Shown here in pieces: positions 51,407-59,348 of a stretch of DNA of 64,000 nucleotides (its first letter is position 1; every line of letters starts with the position of its first letter). Source of the stretch: JBNKZU01 sp050301795 (GTDB lineage: Bacteria; Pseudomonadota; Gammaproteobacteria; Thiohalomonadales; Thiohalomonadaceae); assembly GCA_050301795.1 (NCBI GenBank), contig JBNKZU010000015.1:186001-250000 (forward strand). The letters are read 5' to 3'. The notes below the pieces were generated by a model that worked only from the letters and a program-made list of their open reading frames with translations, was not told the DNA's origin and made no database searches. Made by a program: the position numbers and the translations under genes.

Positions 51407-52750
51407 CTATAAAATGTAGCGGCTTAGATCCTCATCTTCGGATAACTCACCTAGCTGCTCATCAACATACTCTTTATCAACTACAACCGTCGAACCGCTC
51501 TGATCGTTTGCACTATAGGAGATCTCCTCCAGAAGTCGCTCCATTACGGTATGCAGGCGACGGGCACCGATATTCTCTGTTTTCTCGTTAACCTGCCATG
51601 CAATCTCGGCAAGGCGTGCAATACCGCTCTCATCAAAGCTCAGCGTGACACCCTCCGTATTTAACAGCGCCTGATACTGCTCGGTTAATGAGGCATCCGG
51701 CTCGGTAAGGATTCGAGTAAACTCCTCCACGCCTAAAGCATCAAGCTCCACACGGATCGGGAGACGACCTTGAAGCTCAGGGATTAAATCAGAAGGCTTA
51801 GAGAGGTGAAAAGCACCAGAAGCAATAAAGAGGATATGATCCGTTTTAATCATGCCGTATTTGGTTGAGACAGTTGAACCCTCAACCAATGGCAACAAAT
51901 CGCGCTGAACACCTTCACGCGAAACATCCGCACCCTGTGCATTAGAGCGGCTGGTGATCTTGTCCATCTCATCCAGAAAGACGATGCCGTTCTGCTCCAC
52001 AGCATGAACCGCACGAGATTTAAGCTCATCCTCATTCACCATTCGCGCCGCTTCCTCTTCGGCAAGCTGTTTAAGCGCGTCTTTAATCTTGAGCTTGGCT
52101 TTTTTGGTTTTACGATTGCCCATATTTTGGAACATGCTCTGAAGCTGGGATGTCATCTCCTCCATTCCGGGAGGTGCCATAATCTCAACACCCATTGATG
52201 GTGCTGCAACCTCTACCTCGATCTCTTTATCGTTCAGATCACCTTCACGTAGTTTTTTACGGAATTTTTGGCGGGTCGCACTCTCCGGCTCTACCGCCTT
52301 CTCTTCCTCGTCAATCCCGAAGCCACTACTACGTGCCGGAGGAAGCAGAATATCAAGGATACGATCCTCAGCCGCCTCATAAGCGCGATGCTGAACCTTC
52401 TTCATCTCCTCTTCGCGCAGCATCTTAATCGCGATATCCATCAAATCACGCACAATCGACTCCACATCACGCCCAACATAGCCGACCTCGGTAAACTTGG
52501 TGGCCTCAATCTTGATAAATGGGGCATTGGCGAGTCGCGCCAAACGACGTGCAATCTCGGTTTTACCGACACCAGTCGGGCCGATCATTAAGATATTCTT
52601 CGGGGTGATCTCCCGACGTAGTTGCTCATCCACCTGACTACGACGCCAGCGATTACGCAGTGCAATAGCCACAGCGCGTTTTGCCGCCGCCTGGCCGATA
52701 ATATGTTTGTCCAGCTCCTGAACAATCTCTTTGGGTGTCATTGTCGACAT
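51407..52750 (-). CDS. hslU: HslU ATPase subunit
   Basis: This 447-residue AAA+ unfoldase feeds proteins to HslV. It shows Walker A GPTGVGKTEIARRL near residue 58, the pore motif GYVGRD, an I-domain of about 120 residues rich in charge, Walker B IVFLDEMDKI, sensor 1 and ELQGRLPIRVEL. The C-terminal peptide LGELSEDEDLSRYIL is the tail that inserts into HslV pockets. It starts 4 bases after the hslV stop. Confidence 0.97.
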   Translation of the reverse strand: MSTMTPKEIVQELDKHIIGQAAAKRAVAIALRNRWRRSQVDEQLRREITPKNILMIGPTGVGKTEIARRLARLANAPFIKIEATKFTEVGYVGRDVESIVRDLMDIAIKMLREEEMKKVQHRAYEAAEDRILDILLPPARSSGFGIDEEEKAVEPESATRQKFRKKLREGDLNDKEIEVEVAAPSMGVEIMAPPGMEEMTSQLQSMFQNMGNRKTKKAKLKIKDALKQLAEEEAARMVNEDELKSRAVHAVEQNGIVFLDEMDKITSRSNAQGADVSREGVQRDLLPLVEGSTVSTKYGMIKTDHILFIASGAFHLSKPSDLIPELQGRLPIRVELDALGVEEFTRILTEPDASLTEQYQALLNTEGVTLSFDESGIARLAEIAWQVNEKTENIGARRLHTVMERLLEEISYSANDQSGSTVVVDKEYVDEQLGELSEDEDLSRYIL

Positions 52751-52753
52751 GCT

Positions 52754-53293
52754 TTACTCGTCTAATGTTTCAATGGTGAGGTTGTTGTTGGTGTAGATGC
52801 AGATATCAGCAGCGATATGTAGCGCCTTCTCAACAATCGCCCGGGCATCTAATTCCGTGTTCTCATAAAGTGCAGTGGCCGCCGCCTGAGCAAACGAACC
52901 GCCAGAACCGATCGCAATCAGATTATTCTCTGGCTCAATCACATCACCGTTTCCGGTAATCATCAGCGTTGCGGTTTTATCGGCAACTAATAGTAATGCC
53001 TCAAGCTTTCGCAGCACCCGATCTGTGCGCCAATCCTTTGCCATCTCTACTGCGGCACGGGTAAGGTTGCCCTGATGCTTCTCCAGTTTGGCCTCAAAAC
53101 GCTCAAATAGCGTGAATGCATCGGCAGTGCCTCCGGCAAATCCGGCAATCACCTGATCCCGATAGAGACGGCGCACCTTGCGTGCGTTGCCTTTCATTAC
53201 CGTATTTCCTAATGAAACTTGTCCATCTCCACCGATAACGACCTTGCCGTTACGACGGACGGCCAGGATGGTTGTACCTAGATACTGCTCCAA
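52754..53293 (-). CDS. hslV: HslV peptidase subunit
   Basis: A 179-residue proteasome-like protease. The catalytic threonine is within GTTILAVRR, preceded by a short propeptide MEQYLG that must be removed. GGDGQVSLGNTVMKGNARKVRRL and GFAGGTADAFTLFERFE are family signatures, and GSGGSFAQAAA lies near the active site. It is the first gene of hslVU, probably heat-shock controlled. Confidence 0.97.
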   Translation of the reverse strand: MEQYLGTTILAVRRNGKVVIGGDGQVSLGNTVMKGNARKVRRLYRDQVIAGFAGGTADAFTLFERFEAKLEKHQGNLTRAAVEMAKDWRTDRVLRKLEALLLVADKTATLMITGNGDVIEPENNLIAIGSGGSFAQAAATALYENTELDARAIVEKALHIAADICIYTNNNLTIETLDE

Positions 53294-53356
53294 TGCTGAT
53301 TCCTCACTGATTAGGGGGCTGATATTCTACACAGAATGGCTCTGATTCGACAGGAT

Positions 53357-53387
53357 ATATAAGGTGTTCGACAGGCAATAAATCAAG
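53357..53387 (-). promoter_or_regulatory. Candidate sigma-32 promoter of hslVU
   Basis: On the minus strand CTTGATT and CACCTTATAT are separated by 14 bases, near the heat-shock pattern CTTGAAA-N11-16-CCCCATNT. It lies about 65 bases before the hslV start. The match is partial. Confidence 0.35.
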
Positions 53388-53462
53388 GCTTGTAAATAAA
53401 GCAGCAAACAGGTTTCAGCCAACCATCCAACACAGAATCATCTGATCATTAACGCCTCATTA

Positions 53463-53608
53463 TTCGCCACATATTACGAGTTGCTCGAATATACCGCTGT
53501 TTTTCGCCATTATTGGCGAGTTGACAACTCTTGCAATCAGGTCTATATATCGTCATTAGTTACGAATATTTATGTTTATTTCTATTAATTCGCCATATAT
53601 GAAGAGTT
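53463..53608 (+). promoter_or_regulatory. hipBA operator array: four 20-bp sites
   Basis: TTCGCCACATATTACGAGTT (53463), TTCGCCATTATTGGCGAGTT (53503), ATCGTCATTAGTTACGAATA (53549) and TTCGCCATATATGAAGAGTT (53589) share one pattern, with CGCCA and TGGCG-like arms. Sites 1-2 and 3-4 are each exactly 40 bases apart. The last ends one base before the hipB ATG. They are the expected binding sites for HipB autoregulation. Confidence 0.6.
53521..53549 (+). promoter_or_regulatory. hipBA promoter
   Basis: A perfect TTGACA at 53521-53526 and TATATA at 53544-53549 are 17 bases apart. The -35 overlaps the end of operator 2 and the -10 touches operator 3, so HipB binding would block polymerase. Confidence 0.6.
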
Positions 53609-53959
53609 ATGAAGATATCTAATAATCTATCTGATGAAACCGTTCTGGCCGAAATTGGTGTCCGGATTACCCAACAGCGCATTCGTCAGGGAATGACTCA
53701 GGCAATACTGGCTGAGCAGTCCGGTGTTGGCAAACGTACCGTTGAACGAATTGAAGCCGGCAAACCAGCGCAAATCTCCAACCTGGTGCGCATACTCAGA
53801 GCGCTAGATCTCTTAACCGCACTGGATAGCGCAATACCAGAAGCCCAGACAGGCCCGATGGATCTGCTAAAGCGTAAAGGCAAACAACGCAAACGGGTTT
53901 ACACCCAGCGGGTTACAGAAGATACAACCAGGCCCTGGTCGTGGGATGATGAGTCATGA
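53609..53959 (+). CDS. hipB: HipB-type antitoxin
   Basis: A 116-residue XRE-family DNA-binding protein: ITQQRIRQGMTQAILAEQSG and VGKRTVERIEAGKPAQISNL form the helix-turn-helix. A basic region (KRKGKQRKRVYTQR) and an acidic tail ending WSWDDES follow. It neutralises and co-represses with HipA, whose start overlaps its stop (ATGA). The gene directly abuts operator 4. Confidence 0.88.
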   Translation: MKISNNLSDETVLAEIGVRITQQRIRQGMTQAILAEQSGVGKRTVERIEAGKPAQISNLVRILRALDLLTALDSAIPEAQTGPMDLLKRKGKQRKRVYTQRVTEDTTRPWSWDDES

Positions 53960-55260
53960 CAACGATTGCAGAGGTTAAGCTCTGGGGACGTACGATCGGC
54001 GCGGTATCACTCGGCACCAATGATGATATTGCCGCTTTTGAATATGATTCGGAGTTTTCAAGAAGCGGTATTGAGATCTCACCTGTGGTCATGCCGTTAT
54101 CGCAACGCATCTACCAATTTCCTGAACTATCCCGCCAATCCTTTCACGGTCTGCCGGGACTACTCGCCGACTCGCTCCCCGATAAATATGGTAATGCGCT
54201 GATCAATACCTGGCTGGCAACTCAGGGGCGAACGCCCTCCTCTTTTAACGCTGTCGAACGACTCTGCTATACCGGCTCACGCGGTATGGGGGCGCTGGAG
54301 TTTGCCCCGATCACTGGTCCGACCATCAGATCGTCAAAAAGGATTGAGGTCGCTCAGCTTGTGCAGTTGGCCTCCGAGATTCTCTTAAACCGTAATGGCC
54401 TGATTGCTTCTTTTGCTGACAATAAAAAATCAGACGCTTTAACTGACATTATCCGTGTTGGCACATCTGCTGGTGGCGCCCGCGCCAAGGCAGTTATCGC
54501 ATGGAACCGCAAAACCAACGAAGTACGGTCAGGTCAGATCTCAACAGAAAATGGCTTTGAGCACTGGTTGATAAAATTTGATGGTGTCAGTGGCAACCGC
54601 GACAAAGAGCTGGACGATCCGCAAGGCTACGGTGCTATTGAATACGCCTACTATCTGATGGCAAAAGCGTGTGGGATTGAGATCAGCGAATGCCGACTCT
54701 TTGAAGAGAACGGCAGACGTCACTTTATGACCCGACGCTTCGACCGCACCGATCATGGTGAAAAACTGCACATGCAATCTCTTGGAGCACTGGCACACTT
54801 TGATTTTAATCTATCAGGAGCCTACAGCTACGAGCAGGCTCTAATGATCATCCGCCAGCTTGAACTGCCTATGAGTGTCATCGAAGAGCAGTTCCGCCGA
54901 ATGGTATTTAACATCGTGGCGAGGAATCAGGATGACCATGTGAAAAACATTGCATTCCTGATGGATAAGAACGGCCACTGGAACCTAGCACCCGCATTTG
55001 ACCTCACCTACAGCTACAATCCATCAGGTGCCTGGACATCACAGCACCAAATGACCCTTAATGGCAAAAGAGATAACTTTACCTTAGAAGACTTCAAGGC
55101 GTGTGCGAATGCAGCATCAATGAAAAGAGGACGTGCACAGACCATCATCAGCGAGGTTAAGGATGTGGTTGCTAACTGGATGAGTTATGCCAACAAAGCA
55201 GAAGTCCCTACCGAGACCAGCAGACAGATTCAGAAAACCTTTCGACTGATGGAATTTTAG
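53956..55260 (+). CDS. hipA: HipA-type toxin kinase
   Basis: A 434-residue Ser/Thr kinase of the HipA family. The N-terminal domain has FHGLPGLLADSLPDKYG. The ATP-site region is VGTSAGGARAKAVIAW. The catalytic and metal residues lie in NQDDHVKNIAFL and the DFD-like PAFDLTYSYN. Family members phosphorylate tRNA synthetases and cause growth arrest or persistence. It is full length with intact motifs, so probably active. Paired with the upstream antitoxin in a repeat-rich accessory patch. Confidence 0.93.
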   Translation: MTTIAEVKLWGRTIGAVSLGTNDDIAAFEYDSEFSRSGIEISPVVMPLSQRIYQFPELSRQSFHGLPGLLADSLPDKYGNALINTWLATQGRTPSSFNAVERLCYTGSRGMGALEFAPITGPTIRSSKRIEVAQLVQLASEILLNRNGLIASFADNKKSDALTDIIRVGTSAGGARAKAVIAWNRKTNEVRSGQISTENGFEHWLIKFDGVSGNRDKELDDPQGYGAIEYAYYLMAKACGIEISECRLFEENGRRHFMTRRFDRTDHGEKLHMQSLGALAHFDFNLSGAYSYEQALMIIRQLELPMSVIEEQFRRMVFNIVARNQDDHVKNIAFLMDKNGHWNLAPAFDLTYSYNPSGAWTSQHQMTLNGKRDNFTLEDFKACANAASMKRGRAQTIISEVKDVVANWMSYANKAEVPTETSRQIQKTFRLMEF

Positions 55261-55286
55261 ATTCAAGTGTATTACACAAACAGCAC

Positions 55287-55361
55287 GTATGTTGGGCTGA
55301 ACCTGCGAAGACCAACATCAATTACAATAGTGTTGGGGTTCGTAAACTCACCCCAACCTAC
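55287..55361 (+). repeat. REP doublet (BIME) after hipA
   Basis: GTAT-GTTGGGCT...CCAAC then GTTGGGGTTCGTAAACTCACCCCAAC-CTAC. The first tetranucleotide differs from GTAG in one base. It is on the opposite orientation to the 21.3 and 23.3 kb copies. Confidence 0.65.
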
Positions 55362-55397
55362 AAACTGACTATATTCGCAATGGTTAGTCCATAAAAT

Positions 55398-55766
55398 ATG
55401 ATGAATAAATACTGTAATAAATGTGGAGCAAATAATTTTGGGATCTGGACATCTTCCACATCAGGCAAGCAACATCGATATTGCAAGACATGCAGAAATA
55501 AGAGAAGAGAAAAATACAACAATCGTAAAATAAGAAATGGTGGCAATCACACTTCTAAACAATGGAATGAACTACTGTCCACATATTCAGCTTGTCCTAG
55601 TTGCGGCATTGAATGGTCCATGATTCCGCCAAGACCAGACAGAAGATATAAGTACGTTTGGACAAAGGATCATATAATACCTATAACTAAAGGAGGCACG
55701 GATGATATATCTAATATCCAGCCTCTTTGTTACAAATGTAACTTTAGTAAAAATAATAAAATATAA
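55398..55766 (+). CDS. HNH endonuclease with N-terminal zinc ribbon
   Basis: A 122-residue small nuclease. Two CxxC pairs at the N-terminus (CNKCG, CKTC) make a zinc ribbon. The HNH core follows: CPSCGIEW, DHIIPITKGGTDDISNIQPLC with YKCN. All catalytic His/Asn positions appear present. It is very AT-rich (AAT, ATA, AAA codons) compared with its neighbours, and REP repeats lie on both sides, so it is probably acquired. It could be a homing-type nuclease or a defence gene; no partner gene is next to it. Confidence 0.82.
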   Translation: MMNKYCNKCGANNFGIWTSSTSGKQHRYCKTCRNKRREKYNNRKIRNGGNHTSKQWNELLSTYSACPSCGIEWSMIPPRPDRRYKYVWTKDHIIPITKGGTDDISNIQPLCYKCNFSKNNKI

Positions 55767-55819
55767 TATCTATCATAACTTCACATCAATAATATGCTTT
55801 GACTGAAATGAACAAGCCA

Positions 55820-55873
55820 GTAGGTTGGGCTGAACATGTGAAGATCAACATCAGTTACAATAGTGTTGGTGTC
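55820..55873 (+). repeat. Truncated REP doublet
   Basis: GTAGGTTGGGCTGAACATGT and GTGTTGGTGTCC match the complete copy at 56.1 kb, then the match stops where the next element begins. Confidence 0.55.
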
Positions 55874-55875
55874 CG

Positions 55876-55955
55876 CGTCATTGCGAGGAGCAAAGCGACG
55901 TGGCAATCCATGATGTTTGTATGCGCTGGATTGCTTCACTGCGTTCGCAATGACG
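55876..55955. repeat. 80-bp palindromic dispersed element
   Basis: It starts CGTCATTGCGAGGAGC and ends TTCGCAATGACG, with internal TGGCAATCCA and TGGATTGCTTC also complementary. The ends are inverted repeats of about 11-13 bp. This CGTCATTGCGAG family is widespread in bacterial genomes and non-coding. Confidence 0.65.
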
Positions 55956-56076
55956 AGTCACGGTTATTTCCCGCCTACTCTGGAATTACGTGTTAGTGTC
56001 ACGTGTTGAATCCTCACCTTTGCGTCTTTGCGAGAGTTATATCTTGAATCCCTGTTTATAATGGATTGTCGCCATC

Positions 56077-56151
56077 GTAGGTTGGGCTGAACCTGTGAAG
56101 CCCAACATCAGTTGCACTAGTGTTGGGGTTCGTAATCTCACCCCAACCTAC
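56077..56151 (+). repeat. Complete REP doublet (BIME), reference copy
   Basis: GTAG-GTTGGGCT-GAACCTGTGA-AGCCCAAC, a 15-base middle, then GTTGGGGT-TCGTAATCTC-ACCCCAAC-CTAC. Both REPs and both tetranucleotides are intact, making this the best copy in the window. Confidence 0.75.
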
Positions 56152-56169
56152 ACACATCTTTATTGCTGG

Positions 56170-57204
56170 CTATGCACCTATCAACCGGCGGCGTATCGGC
56201 ACAAAGATCATCAGGATCAGAAACAGTGCACTGGCTATAGCTATAAACGGCGGGAAATCGACGCCAACATCTGTCATCTGTGCCGGGATGTCGATTTGAA
56301 AGCGTGCCACCAGATAATCCAGCACCAGTCCTAATGCAATGGAGACTGTTATCATTGTGGAGAGATAGGTCGTGATCACCCTCGTACCCATCTCTTTTTT
56401 CAGGATGGCGATGGAACCGATATTGGTTGCAGGTCCTACCAACATAAATACCAGCACCGCACCAGGAGATACACCGGCCAATAGCAGTGCGGCAGCTATC
56501 GGCGTGGATGCTGTGGCACAGATATAGATTGGTATACCGATTAAGGCCATCACGATCATTGCTAAAGGGCCTTGTCCCCATGAACCGAGTATTTCGGTTG
56601 AGATGAGCGATGAAAATAGTGCTGCAACCGCAACACCTGCCACCAACCACCATTTCATATCATCATAGACTGATGAAAAGGCGTAGCGGAGTCCCTCCTT
56701 GATTCCACTCTTTTGATCGGTTGTTGTGTCGCAACAACTACTCTGACTGCAACTACAGCCTGAACTCGGTTCACTATCCTGAATCGGGATCTGCACTTTT
56801 TCTTTGTTACTCATCATCACCATGATACCTGTGGTGATCGCACTGATGATTGCTGCGACAGGTCTGACAATCGCCATAAATGGCCCAAGTAGTGCATAAC
56901 TAACAGCAATAGAATCGACTCCTGTTTCAGGTGTCGATACCAGAAATGAGACGGTTGATGCAGGGCTGGCACCTGATCGTTTTAGTGACAGTGCTACCGG
57001 TAATACACTACAGGAGCAGAGGGGAAGTGGAACCCCAACCACTGCGCTTCGAAATATCGGGCCGATGCCTTTGCCGCCAAGCCATTTCTGAATCACTGCG
57101 TTGGATAACCACGCCTTGAGAAGGCCGGAAATAAATAGCCCCAGCAATAGCCAGGGCGACATCTCCAGAAACAGTTGGATAAACTGTTCAATAAACTGAT
57201 GCAT
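56170..57204 (-). CDS. SO_0444-type Cu/Zn efflux permease
   Basis: A 344-residue membrane protein with about eight to ten helices. The metal-related motif PLPLCSCSVLPVALSLKRSGA lies near residue 55, and a Cys-rich cytoplasmic loop SGCSCSQSSCCDTTT near 150. A second half has CATASTPIAAALLLAGVSPG and VGPATNIGSIAILKKE. This is the DUF318/SO_0444 permease family, associated with copper, zinc or arsenic efflux. Its ATG overlaps the mlaC stop (TAATG). Confidence 0.85.
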   Translation of the reverse strand: MHQFIEQFIQLFLEMSPWLLLGLFISGLLKAWLSNAVIQKWLGGKGIGPIFRSAVVGVPLPLCSCSVLPVALSLKRSGASPASTVSFLVSTPETGVDSIAVSYALLGPFMAIVRPVAAIISAITTGIMVMMSNKEKVQIPIQDSEPSSGCSCSQSSCCDTTTDQKSGIKEGLRYAFSSVYDDMKWWLVAGVAVAALFSSLISTEILGSWGQGPLAMIVMALIGIPIYICATASTPIAAALLLAGVSPGAVLVFMLVGPATNIGSIAILKKEMGTRVITTYLSTMITVSIALGLVLDYLVARFQIDIPAQMTDVGVDFPPFIAIASALFLILMIFVPIRRRLIGA

Positions 57205-57908
57205 TATTTGGTGCTTACAGCGGTTGTCCCTTTGCCTGAGCGAACCTTCTCAAGAAGTTGTTCATTCTGTTTGCTTAAGCGTTCCAGAAATTTCTCGATC
57301 CCGGTATTTCGGATCTCAGAGCCGAAGCTGCCACGGTAGTTAATAATGAGGCTAATACCATCCACGGTGACATCGTAGGCGAGCCATTTTTCCTGCTTTT
57401 TGCTGTAGCGCATACTAAACACAACTGGAATCACTGTGCCTGATTGTAGATTAACCTGTGATTTAACCTGAATCAGATTAGCGTTAGGCTCTGCTTCTGG
57501 AGGAAAGAACTCAATCAGATTCTCCATACCCGCCAGATCATCAAGGCGTTCTGGATCTTCAAGTAGAGCCGAGATATAGAAGCGGATCATCAATGTTTTA
57601 AATTCAACCTGGAAACGATCGCGCTGATCACTATCAGCCTGTTTCCAATATTTTCCAAGCACTCCACGTGACATGTTGTAGATATCGACATGAGGTAGCA
57701 GAATCTTCTCAACCAAAAAGAACATGTGTTCAGGGTCGTTTTTGATTTGCTCTTTTTCGCTATTAAAAGATTGGATCAACTCATTTGAGACTCGCTTGAG
57801 CAATTCCATTGGTACGTTATTATCGGCCTGCGCGGTAACGGGTATCAGTGCCGTACTTATTGCAATTAATCCGGCGAGAAGCCATTGTCCGATGACTTTT
57901 CCTATCAT
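57204..57908 (-). CDS. mlaC: MlaC-like periplasmic phospholipid carrier
   Basis: A 234-residue exported protein with signal WLLAGLIAISTALIPVTAQA. The Ttg2D/MlaC fold is indicated by MELLKRVSNELIQSFNSEKE, VDIYNMSRGVLGKYWKQAD, and WLAYDVTVDGISLIINYRGS. MlaC shuttles phospholipids between the MlaA complex and MlaFEDB. The other mla genes are not adjacent, and the gene is coupled to a metal permease. It may therefore be a paralog rather than the main MlaC. Confidence 0.85.
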   Translation of the reverse strand: MIGKVIGQWLLAGLIAISTALIPVTAQADNNVPMELLKRVSNELIQSFNSEKEQIKNDPEHMFFLVEKILLPHVDIYNMSRGVLGKYWKQADSDQRDRFQVEFKTLMIRFYISALLEDPERLDDLAGMENLIEFFPPEAEPNANLIQVKSQVNLQSGTVIPVVFSMRYSKKQEKWLAYDVTVDGISLIINYRGSFGSEIRNTGIEKFLERLSKQNEQLLEKVRSGKGTTAVSTK

Positions 57909-58049
57909 GATTTTTTATCCTCTGTAGTACTTTTTGCGATTGTGCCTTTTTATATCACACTGCTCTATTTAAGTCTGTGATCTCTCAATAGAGATAAAGT
58001 GCTAAAATAGCAACCCTGTTTAGTTTAAATCCTTCATCAAAGAGTATCC

Positions 58050-59345
58050 ATGAAATCTGTCGAACTCCTCGCCCCTGCTGGCACTTACCAAAACCTTCAA
58101 TATGCGATCGCTTACGGGGCTGATGCTGTTTACGCCGGAATGCCGCGCTACAGTTTGAGAGTAAGAAACAACGATTTTAGTCGGCTCGATCAACTCCAGC
58201 GGGGAATTAATCTAACGCACGAGGCGGGAAAAAAGTTCTTCCTCGCAACGAATCTGTTGCCACACAGTGCCAAGGTCAAGACATTTATCGATGATCTCGA
58301 CCCGATTGTCGCTCTTCAACCTGATGCTCTCATCATGGCAGATCCTGGATTAATTATGATGGCACGAGAGCGATGGCCGCAGATGCCACTTCACCTATCA
58401 GTACAAGCTAACACCATGAATAGTGCTGCGGTCAGGTTCTGGCAGACGCAGGGGATTAGCAGGATTATCCTGTCGCGTGAGCTGTCGCTGGATGAGGTGG
58501 AGCAGATCCGTCAGGAGTGTCCTGATATTGAGTTAGAGGTCTTTGTTCACGGCGCACTCTGCATCGCCTACTCTGGTCGCTGTCTGCTCTCTGGCTATTT
58601 TAATCATCGTGATGCCAATCAAGGGAGTTGTACCAACGCCTGCCGCTGGGAGTACAAGGTGAGCGAGAATGGAGAGGATCACGCTGGCTGTGGTAATGGT
58701 GAGCGTCATCAGGAGTCCTTCAAAGAGTATGTACTTGAGGAGAGCCATCGTCCTGGCGAGATGATGCCGATCGAGGAGGATGAGAACGGAACCTACATCA
58801 TGAACTCTAAAGATTTGCGCGCAGTGGAGCATATCAACCGATTGGTCGAAATCGGTGTTGATAGCCTTAAAATCGAGGGGCGCACCAAATCACACTACTA
58901 CGTTGCCCGTACATCACAAATCTATCGCAAGGCGATTGATGATGCATTGGCAGGGAAACCGTTTGATCCAACGCTCATCGGGGATCTCGATAACCTTGCC
59001 AATCGCGGCTATACCGATGGCTTCTATGTGCGCCACCATTCACAGGACTACCAAAATTATTTAAGCAACTACTCCGGTAGTCGTAGTCAACAGTTTGTCG
59101 GGGAGATCATCAGCTATGATGTATCTACAGGCATTGCCGATATTGATGTTAAAAACAAGTTCAGAGTAGGTGACTCTCTGGAGTTAATCACCACTGAAGG
59201 AAATATGGAGATCATGCTAAATGAGATGTTTGATAAAAATGATCGCCCAATGGATGAGGCGCCAGGTGGTGGCTATAAAGTGAAGGTAAAGCTACCACCT
59301 CACAACCCAAAACTTGCGATGTTGGCTCGCAATCTTCAAGGATAA
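58050..59345 (+). CDS. trhP: tRNA hydroxylation protein TrhP (YegQ, U32 family)
   Basis: A 431-residue U32 protein. YegQ/TrhP is needed for 5-hydroxyuridine formation at tRNA position 34 with prephenate. It shows ELLAPAGTYQNLQYAIAYGADAVY near the start, QANTMNSAAVRFWQTQGISR, VHGALCIAYSGRCLLSGY, and the CTNACRW cysteine cluster. DSLKIEGRTKSHYYVA and a C-terminal beta domain follow. An antiporter gene starts 4 bases after its stop. Confidence 0.92.
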   Translation: MKSVELLAPAGTYQNLQYAIAYGADAVYAGMPRYSLRVRNNDFSRLDQLQRGINLTHEAGKKFFLATNLLPHSAKVKTFIDDLDPIVALQPDALIMADPGLIMMARERWPQMPLHLSVQANTMNSAAVRFWQTQGISRIILSRELSLDEVEQIRQECPDIELEVFVHGALCIAYSGRCLLSGYFNHRDANQGSCTNACRWEYKVSENGEDHAGCGNGERHQESFKEYVLEESHRPGEMMPIEEDENGTYIMNSKDLRAVEHINRLVEIGVDSLKIEGRTKSHYYVARTSQIYRKAIDDALAGKPFDPTLIGDLDNLANRGYTDGFYVRHHSQDYQNYLSNYSGSRSQQFVGEIISYDVSTGIADIDVKNKFRVGDSLELITTEGNMEIMLNEMFDKNDRPMDEAPGGGYKVKVKLPPHNPKLAMLARNLQG

Positions 59346-59348
59346 CGT

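Larger units (their letters stand above)
55767..56169. other. Gene-free repeat cluster
   Basis: The 403 bases between the HNH gene and the metal permease contain a truncated REP doublet (55820-55873), an unrelated palindromic element inserted right at its broken end (55876-55955), and a complete REP doublet (56077-56151). No coding frame or RNA gene is visible otherwise. Confidence 0.65.

Noticed and set aside
53463..53608. Repeated 20-mers before hipB considered as a small CRISPR array
   Set aside because: Only four imperfect copies, spacing pairs at 40 bp with an irregular middle gap, inside a promoter and next to a toxin-antitoxin pair; no cas genes.
55287..56151. REP copies around the HNH gene read as terminal inverted repeats of a transposon
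   Set aside because: The copies are in the same orientation and the same elements occur at 15.7, 21.3 and 23.3 kb without the HNH gene.
56138..56653. Minus-strand frame of 171 codons
   Set aside because: Shifted frame inside the metal permease gene; Cys/Arg-rich nonsense-like translation that also runs through a REP.
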